From positions 1-11,742 of the forward strand of contig JAFAQG010000228.1 in NCBI GenBank assembly GCA_019246575.1: 11,742 nucleotides of DNA. Reading direction: 5' to 3'. Every line of letters begins with the position of its first letter. Position 1 is the first letter of the stretch. The position numbers and the translations under genes are program-made. The notes under the pieces were generated by a model, which had not been told where the DNA came from, did not search any database, and saw nothing but the letters and a program-made list of their open reading frames with translations. The stretch comes from Acidobacteriaceae bacterium (lineage in GTDB: Bacteria; Acidobacteriota; Terriglobia; Bryobacterales; Bryobacteraceae). Shown here piece after piece: positions 1-7,253 of this stretch.

Positions 1-966
1 GATTTGTCAGCTGAGTTTCCGGAATGGTCCGTCGGAAAGATCGACGAGAAGACCGGCATTCGGGAGCGGCATATTGCCGCGGATGGCGAATGCTCATCCG
101 ACCTGGCCGTGGCGGCCGCGCGAAAGCTGTTCGATGCGGGCGTTTGCCGCGCGGAAGACATCGATTATGTGCTGCTGTGTACGCAGAGCCCGGATTACTT
201 TCTACCGACGACGGCGTGCCTGGTACAGGACCGGCTGGGGATCCCGACCAGCGCGGGCGCGCTCGATTTCAACCTGGGGTGCTCCGGTTATGTGTACGGC
301 CTGGGGCTTGCCGAGGGCCTGGTCGCGACCGGGCAGGCCCGCAAGGTCCTGCTGTTAACCGCGGAGACTTACACGAAATTTCTGCATACGCGCGATAAGA
401 GCGTGCGCACGATTTTCGGGGATGCCGCGGCCGCTACATTAATAACGAATGTCGCTACGGAACGGCCGCTGATCGGACCGTTTGTATACGGCACCGACGG
501 TCAGGGCGGTCCGAACCTGATTGTGCCGACGGGCGGAATGCGCCAGGCGCGCACGGCGGAAACGGCTGTAGCGGGCGAAGACGACAGCGGGAACGTCCGC
601 ACACGGGACAACCTGTTCATGGATGGCGCCGAGATCTTTAATTTCACGTTGTCGGCGGTGCCGAAGAGTGTCAACGCGCTACTTGCAAAATCGGGAGTAA
701 CTCTGGAGCAGATTGACCTTTTTGTCTTTCACCAGGCGAATAAGTACATGCTCGAGCACTTACGCAAGCGGATGAAGATCCCCACCGAAAGATTCCAGGT
801 GACAATGGCGCATTGCGGCAACACGGTGTCCTCGACTTTGCCGATTGCATTGAAGCACGCCGCGTGCGAAGGGCGGTTGAAGGATGGCGCGCTCGTCATG
901 CTGGTGGGTTTTGGTGTCGGCTATTCCTGGGGTGCGACGTTGGTGCGGTGGCGCGGCGGGTTTTAG
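1..966 (+). CDS. Beta-ketoacyl-ACP synthase III-like protein (FabH family), 5' end cut by window
   Basis: FabH-family condensing enzyme: joins an acyl-CoA or acyl starter to malonyl-ACP through a cysteine thioester, in the cytoplasm. Counting from the first in-window codon, the triad is intact: Cys at about 94 in NLGCSGYVYG, His at about 244 in VFHQANKYM, Asn at about 274 in HCGNTVSSTLP. The early motif TGIRERHIAA and the C-terminal glycine-rich GFGVGYSWG also fit. Frame 1 is open to the first base and already lies inside the domain, so about 20-25 N-terminal residues are outside the window; a TTG at position 4 is not a credible start. An insertion of about 20 residues rich in Ala, Glu and Asp (near 182-202) separates the two thiolase halves. 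The setting beside regulators and surface-glycan genes, with no other fatty acid genes visible, suggests a specialised role (glycolipid, lipid-linked or polyketide-like product) rather than housekeeping FabH; this is inference. Confidence 0.9.
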   Translation, partial: DLSAEFPEWSVGKIDEKTGIRERHIAADGECSSDLAVAAARKLFDAGVCRAEDIDYVLLCTQSPDYFLPTTACLVQDRLGIPTSAGALDFNLGCSGYVYGLGLAEGLVATGQARKVLLLTAETYTKFLHTRDKSVRTIFGDAAAATLITNVATERPLIGPFVYGTDGQGGPNLIVPTGGMRQARTAETAVAGEDDSGNVRTRDNLFMDGAEIFNFTLSAVPKSVNALLAKSGVTLEQIDLFVFHQANKYMLEHLRKRMKIPTERFQVTMAHCGNTVSSTLPIALKHAACEGRLKDGALVMLVGFGVGYSWGATLVRWRGGF

Positions 967-984
967 CTGTTTTGCCTAACCCGC
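956..984. terminator. Inverted repeat spanning two convergent stop codons, possible bidirectional terminator
   Basis: GCGGGTT (956-962) and AACCCGC (978-984) form a perfect 7-bp stem around a 15-base loop. The stem covers the stop codons of the synthase gene (964-966) and the hybrid kinase gene (976-978), which are only 9 bases apart. A stem between convergent genes is a usual place for a shared terminator. The loop is large and no T-run follows on either strand, so it is not a canonical intrinsic terminator. Confidence 0.3.
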
Positions 985-2976
985 GATTTCCTCGAGGACG
1001 GTGTCGCGGCAGCGGCCGAGTTGCGCAATCAGCTTGTACAGCTCGTCCGCCTGGATGGGCTTAGAAAGGTAGCCGTCCATGCCGGCTTCGAGACAGCGTT
1101 CCTTATCACGCGGCAAGGCGTCGGCGGTCAACGCAATGATAGGCAGACGGGGAAGATTTTCTTTTGCTTCGCGAGCACGGATCGCTCCCGTGGTCTGATA
1201 GCCATCGAGCTTCGGCATCTGGACATCCATCAGCACGAGATCGAGCGAGTCGCGGTCGATGTTGTTGAGCCGCTCGAGCGCCTCCACGCCATCGCAGGCG
1301 GTATAGACGGTGTGTCCCTTCTTTTCGAGCAGCCGTATGGCCAATTTTCGGTTCACGGCATTGTCTTCAACCAGAAGCACTCGTAGCGCAGGAACGTAAG
1401 GCAATTGTTCGGAAGCTGCAGTCCGGGACGGCGGTTCGGGAACGATTTTCTGCTCGGAGATGCCGAACGTGGCTGTAAAGCGGAATGCGCTTCCGGTACC
1501 CGAGCCATCGCTCTCGACCCAAATACGCCCACCCATAAGATTCACAAGCTGGGAGCAGATGGCGAGCCCTAACCCGGTGCCGCCGTAAACGCGAGTGGTG
1601 GAGCCGTCTGCCTGAGAAAACGCCTCGAATATGACATTCTGCTTGTCTTTGGGGATACCGACACCGGTATCGACGACGGAGACGAGCAGAGTAGCGGATG
1701 AAGCGGTCTGCTCTTCAACGCCGATCGCGACCTTGATGCTACCTCGTTCTGTAAATTTAATTGCGTTACCGACAAGATTTAAGACGATCTGACGCAAGCG
1801 GACGGGATCGCCGACGACCGACACAGGTAGCTGGTCGTCATAAGAGACGGATAACGTGAGACTTTTTTCACGAGCGCGCACCGATATGGCCTTCACAGCT
1901 TCGGTAATGGTTTGTTTTAGATCGAAGGCAATGGACTCGAGAGTAAGCCGTCCCGCCTCGATTTTCGAGAAATCCAGAATGTCGTTGATGATCGTGAGCA
2001 ACGAGTAAGCGGAGCTCTTGACGATATGCAGATATTCAGCCTGCTCTTTCGACACCTCGGTGCCGAGTGCGAGATCGGTCATGCCAATGATTCCGTTCAT
2101 GGGCGTACGGATCTCGTGGCTCATGTTGGCGAGGAATTCGCTTTTGGCTTCGCTCGCGGCCTCGGCATCTTCTTTGGCGCGCACCAATTCGCGGGTCCGC
2201 TCGTGAACGAGAGCTTCCAGTTCGTCGCGCGAGCGCCGCAGGATGTCCTCCACATGCACTCGCTGTGTAACATCTTCGAGAATGCCGACGACGCGGCGCT
2301 GGTTTTTGTGCGAGATGATCGGAAACGCCACCTCGCGAACCCAGCGAATCTGGCCATCGCCGCGGATGATACGGTATTCGGTATCCGTGTCATAGCCTTC
2401 GCGCTGTTTTGCTTTTACGGCAGCCACTTTCTTGTAATCTGCGGATAAGACGCTGGCCATCCACGCGCCCGGATCATCGAGTAAGAGTCGCTCATCGAAG
2501 CCAAAGACGCGTGCGAAAGCGGAACTCACGTGCAGGTAGCGGCCGGTGGCCTGATCCATCGTCCAGAAGACTTCGCTGATGTTGTTGGTTAGCTCGTAAA
2601 TGAGCTTGACGTTTTCCGTCACCTCGCCGGTGCGAGTTGCCACCAAGGCGCGCAGGTCTTTTTCGCGGCGGCGATGCACAAGCGACGTCCAGCAGAAACT
2701 GATCGCGAAGCCACAGGCGACGGAGACAAACATAACCGTTGCCGCAAATATCCACATAGCCTGTCCGGAGACGCAAGAATCGGCCGTGAGCACGGAAGAG
2801 CTTTGTTGTGCCGCCGGATTCGCAGCATCGAGGGATGCGGAGGTGTGGCCAACCTGTCTCGGCCGGATATGTGCGTGCTTCGTGACTGCTGCGTGGCTGT
2901 GCGCCGCACCGAAGACAGTATAACCGCCGAGCACAAACACGAGGACCGCTACGCGTCTGAATCGCGCAAAGTGCAT
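976..2976 (-). CDS. Membrane-bound hybrid histidine kinase (PAS-HisKA-HATPase-REC)
   Basis: 666-residue hybrid sensor kinase. Order: N-terminal hydrophobic segment (about 9-29, signal-like, with AHSHA), a short probably periplasmic stretch (30-72), transmembrane segment (about 73-96), a basic, charged linker, PAS domain (about 125-240, ending GILEDVTQR), coiled coil (240-280), HisKA with H287 in [11 protein letters not shown], HATPase_c with N box (N404), G1 DTGVG (436-440) and G2 GGTGLGL (465-471), and a C-terminal receiver (about 531-655) with acidic pair E537-D538, phospho-acceptor D584 in LMDVQMP and K639. All catalytic motifs are intact. No Hpt domain follows the receiver, so onward phosphotransfer would need a separate Hpt protein, or the receiver may regulate the kinase itself. 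The outer domain is only about 43 residues, so sensing is more likely by the PAS domain or membrane. ATG start; the nearest purine-rich AGGAG lies 15 bases upstream, further than usual. It is the last gene of its minus-strand group. Confidence 0.92.
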   Translation of the reverse strand: MHFARFRRVAVLVFVLGGYTVFGAAHSHAAVTKHAHIRPRQVGHTSASLDAANPAAQQSSSVLTADSCVSGQAMWIFAATVMFVSVACGFAISFCWTSLVHRRREKDLRALVATRTGEVTENVKLIYELTNNISEVFWTMDQATGRYLHVSSAFARVFGFDERLLLDDPGAWMASVLSADYKKVAAVKAKQREGYDTDTEYRIIRGDGQIRWVREVAFPIISHKNQRRVVGILEDVTQRVHVEDILRRSRDELEALVHERTRELVRAKEDAEAASEAKSEFLANMSHEIRTPMNGIIGMTDLALGTEVSKEQAEYLHIVKSSAYSLLTIINDILDFSKIEAGRLTLESIAFDLKQTITEAVKAISVRAREKSLTLSVSYDDQLPVSVVGDPVRLRQIVLNLVGNAIKFTERGSIKVAIGVEEQTASSATLLVSVVDTGVGIPKDKQNVIFEAFSQADGSTTRVYGGTGLGLAICSQLVNLMGGRIWVESDGSGTGSAFRFTATFGISEQKIVPEPPSRTAASEQLPYVPALRVLLVEDNAVNRKLAIRLLEKKGHTVYTACDGVEALERLNNIDRDSLDLVLMDVQMPKLDGYQTTGAIRAREAKENLPRLPIIALTADALPRDKERCLEAGMDGYLSKPIQADELYKLIAQLGRCRDTVLEEIAG

Positions 2977-3028
2977 GCTTGATGTGTTCTGCTCCTGCTA
3001 GCTAAATCGGACGCAACAGGCGTGCTCT

Positions 3029-3058
3029 TTAGGGAACTAAGGGCAGCAAATACCCTTA
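3029..3058. promoter_or_regulatory. TAAGGG-type repeats upstream of the hybrid kinase, candidate operator
   Basis: This lies in the 157-base gap between the NusG-like gene and the hybrid kinase gene. TTAGGG (3029-3034) is followed 9 bases later, start to start, by TAAGGG (3038-3043). The inverted copy CCCTTA (3053-3058) completes a perfect 6-bp inverted repeat with a 9-base loop. It sits about 53-82 bases upstream of the kinase start, a sensible place for an operator or activator site. The rest of the gap shows no recognisable promoter or terminator. A short hairpin with no regulatory role is an alternative. Confidence 0.3.
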
Positions 3059-3133
3059 CTCCAGATCAGGATAGGATGGCCGGTAACGGGTTGGGCGTGC
3101 ATGAAAGAGTGTACATACAGCCCGCGATGTTGC

Positions 3134-3700
3134 TCAGAGACTTACTGCCCGTGGCGCCATGTCGGCACGTGGTACTTCCACCGGCGCGAGAGCGTCAATG
3201 TCAACCTCCACGGCGACGGAACGATTCAGCAGACTGACCGATAACACCACGCGGATACCGTTCTTGACCTGCACGACGGTTCCGGTCGCGCCAGCTAACG
3301 CACCGAAACCGATGCGGACCCGCTCGCCAGGCTCTAATTGCTGCCAAGGCATGCAGGTTAATCCGGAGCTGACGGCAATTCGCAGAGAGGAGATTTCGTC
3401 GTCGTCGAGCGGGGCCAGTTCTCTTCCGATTCGCACGATATCGCGGACACCGGGGGAATTCAAAATGGGAACCAGAATTTTCCGGTTAAACCGGCAGAAC
3501 ACATATCCCGGAAAAAGCGGTAGCTCTAATTCCTTTATGCGATCTGCCCATTGTCTGCGCGTTTTATATAGCGGCAGCAACTGCTCATAACCTTTATGTT
3601 TGAGCGTTTCCGCAACAACTTTCTCGTGGCGAGGAGATGTTTGCACGGCATACCAACGGAGATCGCCGGTGCTTGGCTCGATGAATGGATTACTTGACAT
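3134..3700 (-). CDS. NusG-like transcription antiterminator (UpxY/RfaH type)
   Basis: 188-residue NusG paralogue. Residues about 14-115 form an NGN domain: RWYAVQTSPRHEKVV at the start, then LFPGYVFCRF and SPGVRDIVRIG, which are NGN hallmarks for binding the RNA polymerase clamp. Residues about 122-172 form a KOW domain (PGERVRI, GATGTVVQVKNG). Such specialised NusG proteins travel with RNA polymerase and suppress termination in long capsule, LPS or exopolysaccharide operons. The frame is open to 4006, but that extension overlaps the PilZ gene and reads as low-quality Ser/Arg-rich sequence; the ATG at 3698-3700 (MSSNPF) places the NGN domain about 13 residues from the start, as usual. That start overlaps the end of the PilZ gene by 11 bases and lacks a clear Shine-Dalgarno, consistent with translational coupling. 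The target operon is unknown; the four-gene glycan operon at the right is a candidate by proximity only. Confidence 0.9.
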   Translation of the reverse strand: MSSNPFIEPSTGDLRWYAVQTSPRHEKVVAETLKHKGYEQLLPLYKTRRQWADRIKELELPLFPGYVFCRFNRKILVPILNSPGVRDIVRIGRELAPLDDDEISSLRIAVSSGLTCMPWQQLEPGERVRIGFGALAGATGTVVQVKNGIRVVLSVSLLNRSVAVEVDIDALAPVEVPRADMAPRAVSL

Positions 3701-4091
3701 GTGTTTGTTTGGCGCTTTCGAGACTTCGGTCGGCTGTCTCTGGCGCTGCGACTCCGGTGGCAACATCTGGCATAGGCAGAACTTGAAAATCTTTGGCCAC
3801 GCATCCCAGTCCGAAGGATGAACAGGAGCGATCCGCGAGCAAATGGACGACTTCGAACTGTCCGTCGATGCAGAGTCCGGCCGTTTCATCGCGCTTGCGG
3901 GCCGGATGCGGCAGCACAACGCGGCAATGTATGATCTCACCGACATTGAAGGGCTCGTTGACGAAACAGAAGAGGCCGTCCCTGCTAATGTTGCGAACTT
4001 CGGCAACGCATGACCGCTGGGATGCCGGCCGCGAGACGAGCGCGGGCACGCGCAATTCGAATCTTTTGGATTTGCGTCGATGATCTATCAC
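3690..4091 (-). CDS. PilZ domain protein (putative c-di-GMP receptor)
   Basis: PilZ proteins bind cyclic di-GMP and pass the signal to motility, secretion or exopolysaccharide machinery. Both ligand motifs are visible: RxxxR as RRKSKRF at the N terminus and (D/N)xSxxG as NISRDG about 28 residues later, followed by beta-strand-like segments (GEIIHCRVVLP, GQFEVVHLL, FGLGCVAKDF). The C-terminal 30 residues are Ala/Glu/Ser-rich and probably unstructured. The start is uncertain. GTG at 4089-4091 puts RxxxR about 5 residues in, as is usual for single-domain PilZ proteins, and gives 133 residues. The frame is open to a GTG at 4212-4214 (174 residues), but the added Arg-rich segment matches nothing I know, and neither start has a good ribosome-binding site. 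The stop (3690-3692) lies inside the NusG-like gene, giving an 11-base overlap. Confidence 0.8.
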   Translation of the reverse strand: MIDHRRKSKRFELRVPALVSRPASQRSCVAEVRNISRDGLFCFVNEPFNVGEIIHCRVVLPHPARKRDETAGLCIDGQFEVVHLLADRSCSSFGLGCVAKDFQVLPMPDVATGVAAPETADRSLESAKQTHVK

Positions 4092-4413
4092 GCCATTTAC
4101 ACCGCTTCTGAACACAGGTGGGAGAACGCAGCGACGCCCCAATCGGGACCGGCGGTTGCAACGAATCTGCACCAAAACATCCGCGGCGGCGCTTCCTCGC
4201 TTTTTCTTGAGCACTTTTCTAACCGCACGCCGAAGATGCAGTACTGACGCAAGCAGTACCGGATGAACGCCCTAATCCATTGCTGACGTTTCCGCCGTCT
4301 GGCAAAGTGTCGAATAGATTCACAACATTTCCGATGTTTTGGTTCCGGCTGTAATGTTTTTGCACAGGGCGACCGATTACCACAGTGAGGGTTTGTTGAG
4401 GGCCCATAATGCT
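4092..4413. other. Divergent intergenic region between the PilZ gene and the soluble kinase gene
   Basis: About 320 bases with no convincing gene, assuming the starts chosen for the flanking genes. It would have to carry promoters for both directions. It holds the GCAGTAC direct repeat described separately and a weak AT-rich inverted repeat (AACAT, 5-base loop, ATGTT) at about 4324-4338. I could not identify convincing -35/-10 or -24/-12 elements. Either flanking gene may reach into it: the PilZ frame is open to a GTG at 4214, and the kinase frame has an ATG at 4354 and a TTG at 4339. Confidence 0.5.
4238..4259. repeat. Short direct repeat GCAGTAC, candidate regulator site
   Basis: GCAGTAC occurs at 4238-4244 and again at 4253-4259, 15 bases apart start to start. 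The first copy lies in the perfect 8-base palindrome CAGTACTG (4239-4246). The position between two divergent regulatory genes suits an operator, but the repeat is short and may be chance. Confidence 0.25.
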
Positions 4414-5619
4414 GTGAAGACATGTCTGTTTACCGGGGACGAGCAGGTAATAACGGCTGTGACGCGGCTGGTCCGCGATGTGCAGCTACAGCAAAATGGC
4501 ACGAGTGCACCTGGTGATGCGGATCTCTATTTATGGGATCTGGACATGGGCACAGAACTGCCGCACGCGGTTGTCGAGCGCGTCCCCGATCAACAGTTGC
4601 TCATCATTGTTAGTCAGACCAACCTCGCGGCGATTCCGGAAGACCTTCTCGGGCGTGCATGCGCGCTGCTGAAGCCCATCAGCACTTTTACGTTACGCGC
4701 ATTTATAGACCTGGCAGCAAAGACCTCGGAACTGCGGAAGCAAAGGACCGAGGTGGACCGGCTGCGATCGGAACGCGAGGCATTGATTGATTACGCCTTG
4801 GCAGCCAACCTTCAATTGCAGGAATACGACCGGCAGCGAACGCAGTTTCTCGCGCGTGCGCTGCACGATTTACGCGCGCCATTAACAGCGCTGTACGGAT
4901 ATTGCGGGCTGCTTGCGGACGGACACTTAGGACCGGTTTCGAACAAGCAGCAAGAATTATTACGCCGGATGCAAGCAACTACCAAACGTATGTCGCGGCA
5001 GACGGACGCGATGTTCGAGTTGAGCATAGCGGGAAACGTGACGCGCAGGCCACAGATGGTGAACGGCGACATTGAGGAAACAATTGCGCAAGCTCTGCAC
5101 GAGGTATTTCCACTGGCCCAGGAAAAGAACCTGGATGTGGACTTTCACATGGAAGCGCCCGAAGGACGCTTGCTATTCGCGCCGGAACAGATTCAGCAGG
5201 TGCTACTGAATCTTCTCGAGAACTGTTGTAAGTTCAGCCGCACCGGCGGATCCGTCGAAGTGCGAGGATACAGCGTCGGATGGGATTTCGCTTCGGGGCA
5301 TTCCGGTGCGGGCCACGGTACTGCTTACAGGCAGAAAAACGCTTACCGCATCGATGTCGAGGACAACGGGCCCGGCATCCGGCCGCATCTGCTCTCTTCG
5401 ATTTTCGAAGAATATACGTCGTACGCAGAAGGCGCAGAGCGGTCTGGAGGCGGTCTTGGGCTCGCGATTTCGAGAATGATCGTGAGCGCGCACCAGGGTT
5501 CCATTTTGGCTGCGAACACAGATACAGGCGCTGTTTTCTCTGTTGTTCTGCCGTTTCACCCCCGACCCGACACCGATGAATCGAAAGGAATGGTGGAACT
5601 CGCCGCTACGCGCTGCTAA
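4414..5619 (+). CDS. Soluble histidine kinase with degenerate N-terminal receiver domain
   Basis: About 401 residues, no transmembrane segment. Residues 1-100 resemble a receiver: a beta-1-like start KTCLFTGDE, an acidic site in LYLWDLDMG (D42/D44) and Lys in LLKPI (K87). Next come a coiled coil (about 102-145), HisKA with H151 in ALHDLRAPLTAL, then HATPase_c with N box NLLENCCKF (N270), G1 DNGPG (317-321) and G2 GGGLGL (about 345-350). The kinase motifs look functional. The receiver keeps part of the acidic pair (GDE instead of DDE) and has an unusual acceptor motif, so it may not be phosphorylated. GTG at 4414 was chosen because it begins at beta strand 1 and has GAGGG 11 bases upstream; in-frame ATG 4354 and TTG 4339 lack a Shine-Dalgarno. 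The sigma-54 response regulator follows after 41 bases and is its likely partner. The lack of membrane segments implies a cytoplasmic input or partner protein. Confidence 0.87.
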   Translation: MKTCLFTGDEQVITAVTRLVRDVQLQQNGTSAPGDADLYLWDLDMGTELPHAVVERVPDQQLLIIVSQTNLAAIPEDLLGRACALLKPISTFTLRAFIDLAAKTSELRKQRTEVDRLRSEREALIDYALAANLQLQEYDRQRTQFLARALHDLRAPLTALYGYCGLLADGHLGPVSNKQQELLRRMQATTKRMSRQTDAMFELSIAGNVTRRPQMVNGDIEETIAQALHEVFPLAQEKNLDVDFHMEAPEGRLLFAPEQIQQVLLNLLENCCKFSRTGGSVEVRGYSVGWDFASGHSGAGHGTAYRQKNAYRIDVEDNGPGIRPHLLSSIFEEYTSYAEGAERSGGGLGLAISRMIVSAHQGSILAANTDTGAVFSVVLPFHPRPDTDESKGMVELAATRC

Positions 5620-5660
5620 CTAACGAGCACGCGCCCGATTTCATTCCATGAGAGTTTTGT

Positions 5661-7238
5661 ATGCATAGAATTCTTGTCGCGGAAGACGAAGCCGACATCC
5701 GGAATTACTTGAAGCTGGCGTTGAGCTGTTTCGGGTTCACAGTGGATTTTGCGCAGAATGGCGAAGAGGTGCTCTCGCTTGTAACTCAGAAGAGTTACTC
5801 GCTGTTGCTGCTGGACATATTCATGCCGTTTCGGGATGGGCTGGAGGTACTGAGCGAAATCCGGAAGCTGCGTTTGGATGTGCCGGTCATCATGATGTCT
5901 GTCGCCGCGACGCCGACGAATGTAGTTGCTGCAATGAGTCGCGGGGCAAACGATTTTTTGGCAAAGCCCATCGGGCACGATGAGCTGCGGCAATCGATCG
6001 AGAAGGTATTGGGGATCTCGGCCATGCCGAAGGTTTCCAGCGCTTCCGACGCTGTCGTCATACCGGGGGGAGAGGGCTATCTGGCATGCAGCGGCACATG
6101 GTCGCAAAAGATTGCGATGCTGATCGAGCGCGTTGGGTCGTCGGATGTGCCGGTGTTGCTGCAAGGCGAAACGGGGGTCGGCAAGGAAGTGATCGCGCGA
6201 CAGCTGCACGCGCGATCGCGGCGCGCCGGGCGGCCATTCTTAAAGCTGAACTGCGCGGCTCTGCCGTCAGAACTGGTCGAAAGCGAGCTCTTCGGATATG
6301 AGAAAGGCGCATTTACGGGCGCGTTTAAGAGCACCCCGGGCAAGTTCGAAATGGCGAACGGCGGCACCATACTGCTCGATGAAATCGGCGACATGGATTT
6401 CAAGCTGCAAGCCAAACTGCTGCAGGTCATCCAGGATCGCGAATTTCTGCGATTGGGAGCGAAAGATACATCGCGCGTAGACGTTCGTATCATGGCGGCG
6501 ACGCATTGCGATTTCGACAAAGCCATCGAGGAAGGCCGGTTCCGCGAGGATCTCTATTACCGCCTGAATATCATTGATATACACATTCCGCCGCTACGCG
6601 AACGGCGCGACGAGATTCTTCCGCTGGCGGAGTTTTTCATTGCCAAGTACGCGACGCCGGAATCGCCTGCTGTCGAGATCGGTCCGGCGCTGCGGCAGGT
6701 ATTGCTTGAGCATACATGGCCGGGAAACGTTCGCGAGCTCGAAAACGTGATGCAGAAGTATTTAGTTTTGCGGAATCCGACGTTACTCGCGGACGAGATT
6801 CGCCGGCGGGTCAGAAAGGGCCGGCCCGCGACGATCATGCAATCGTCCACAGTGCGCATGATTTCGGAATCTGCCAACTGGGTGGGAAACTCGGATGCAC
6901 CATCGACGAGCGAGGCGCTGGAAGGACCGGATGGGAACGCAGCTCAGCCGCTCGACAGGATAACGGAGTTTCAGGCATCGATGCCGCCGAGTGTCGCAAA
7001 ACCGGCGCCATACGTTATTGGTGGACGAAACGGCTGTTCGTCTGAAAAAGCGTCGATCCTGTCGAAGGTGCAAGATGCGCACCGGGCTGCGGAAGCAGAA
7101 GCGATTTTGAACGCGCTCAATTCGTGCCTGTGGAATCGGAAGCAAGCTGCTGTGCTTCTGAACATCGACTATAAGGCGCTGTTGTACAAAATGAAGAAGC
7201 TTGGAATCGGAGAGCGGAACATCGCCTCCGTCGGGTAA
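5661..7238 (+). CDS. NtrC-family sigma-54-dependent response regulator
   Basis: 525-residue bacterial enhancer-binding protein. The receiver (about 2-118) has acidic residues E8-D9, phospho-acceptor D52 in LLDIFMP and K102. The AAA+ domain (about 140-375) has Walker A GETGVGKE (169-176), the sigma-54-contacting GAFTGA loop (216-221), Walker B ILLDEIGD (237-244) and the FREDLYYRLN segment with its conserved arginines (294-303). The C terminus is a Fis-type HTH (about 479-516, NRKQAAVLLNIDYKALLYKMKKLGI region). All key motifs are present, so it should activate RpoN-dependent promoters by ATP-driven remodelling once phosphorylated. A linker of roughly 90 residues rich in Ser, Pro, Ala and Gly separates AAA+ from HTH, long for the family. 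ATG start with GAGAG 6 bases upstream. It lies 41 bases after the kinase gene and probably shares its transcript. No matching -24/-12 promoter was found here, so its targets may lie outside. Confidence 0.95.
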   Translation: MHRILVAEDEADIRNYLKLALSCFGFTVDFAQNGEEVLSLVTQKSYSLLLLDIFMPFRDGLEVLSEIRKLRLDVPVIMMSVAATPTNVVAAMSRGANDFLAKPIGHDELRQSIEKVLGISAMPKVSSASDAVVIPGGEGYLACSGTWSQKIAMLIERVGSSDVPVLLQGETGVGKEVIARQLHARSRRAGRPFLKLNCAALPSELVESELFGYEKGAFTGAFKSTPGKFEMANGGTILLDEIGDMDFKLQAKLLQVIQDREFLRLGAKDTSRVDVRIMAATHCDFDKAIEEGRFREDLYYRLNIIDIHIPPLRERRDEILPLAEFFIAKYATPESPAVEIGPALRQVLLEHTWPGNVRELENVMQKYLVLRNPTLLADEIRRRVRKGRPATIMQSSTVRMISESANWVGNSDAPSTSEALEGPDGNAAQPLDRITEFQASMPPSVAKPAPYVIGGRNGCSSEKASILSKVQDAHRAAEAEAILNALNSCLWNRKQAAVLLNIDYKALLYKMKKLGIGERNIASVG

Positions 7239-7253
7239 CTCGCGGCGGCGGTT

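Noticed and set aside
3701..4006. N-terminal extension of the NusG-like frame, giving 290 residues
   Set aside because: It overlaps the PilZ gene in another frame, shows Ser/Arg-rich shadow composition, and the NGN domain begins right after the ATG at 3700.
4211..4224. GG-N10-GC on the minus strand upstream of the PilZ gene, possible sigma-54 promoter
   Set aside because: Only the invariant dinucleotides and little of the flanking consensus match; such spacing is expected by chance every few hundred bases.
4497..4511. TGGCACG resembling the -24 half of a sigma-54 promoter, plus strand
   Set aside because: The -12 GC is missing (CC at 4510-4511), and the site lies inside the coding region of the soluble kinase.
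5616..6209. 197-residue open frame on the minus strand
   Set aside because: It lies antisense to the receiver and AAA+ part of the sigma-54 activator, is rich in His, Arg and Gln, and has no recognisable motif.
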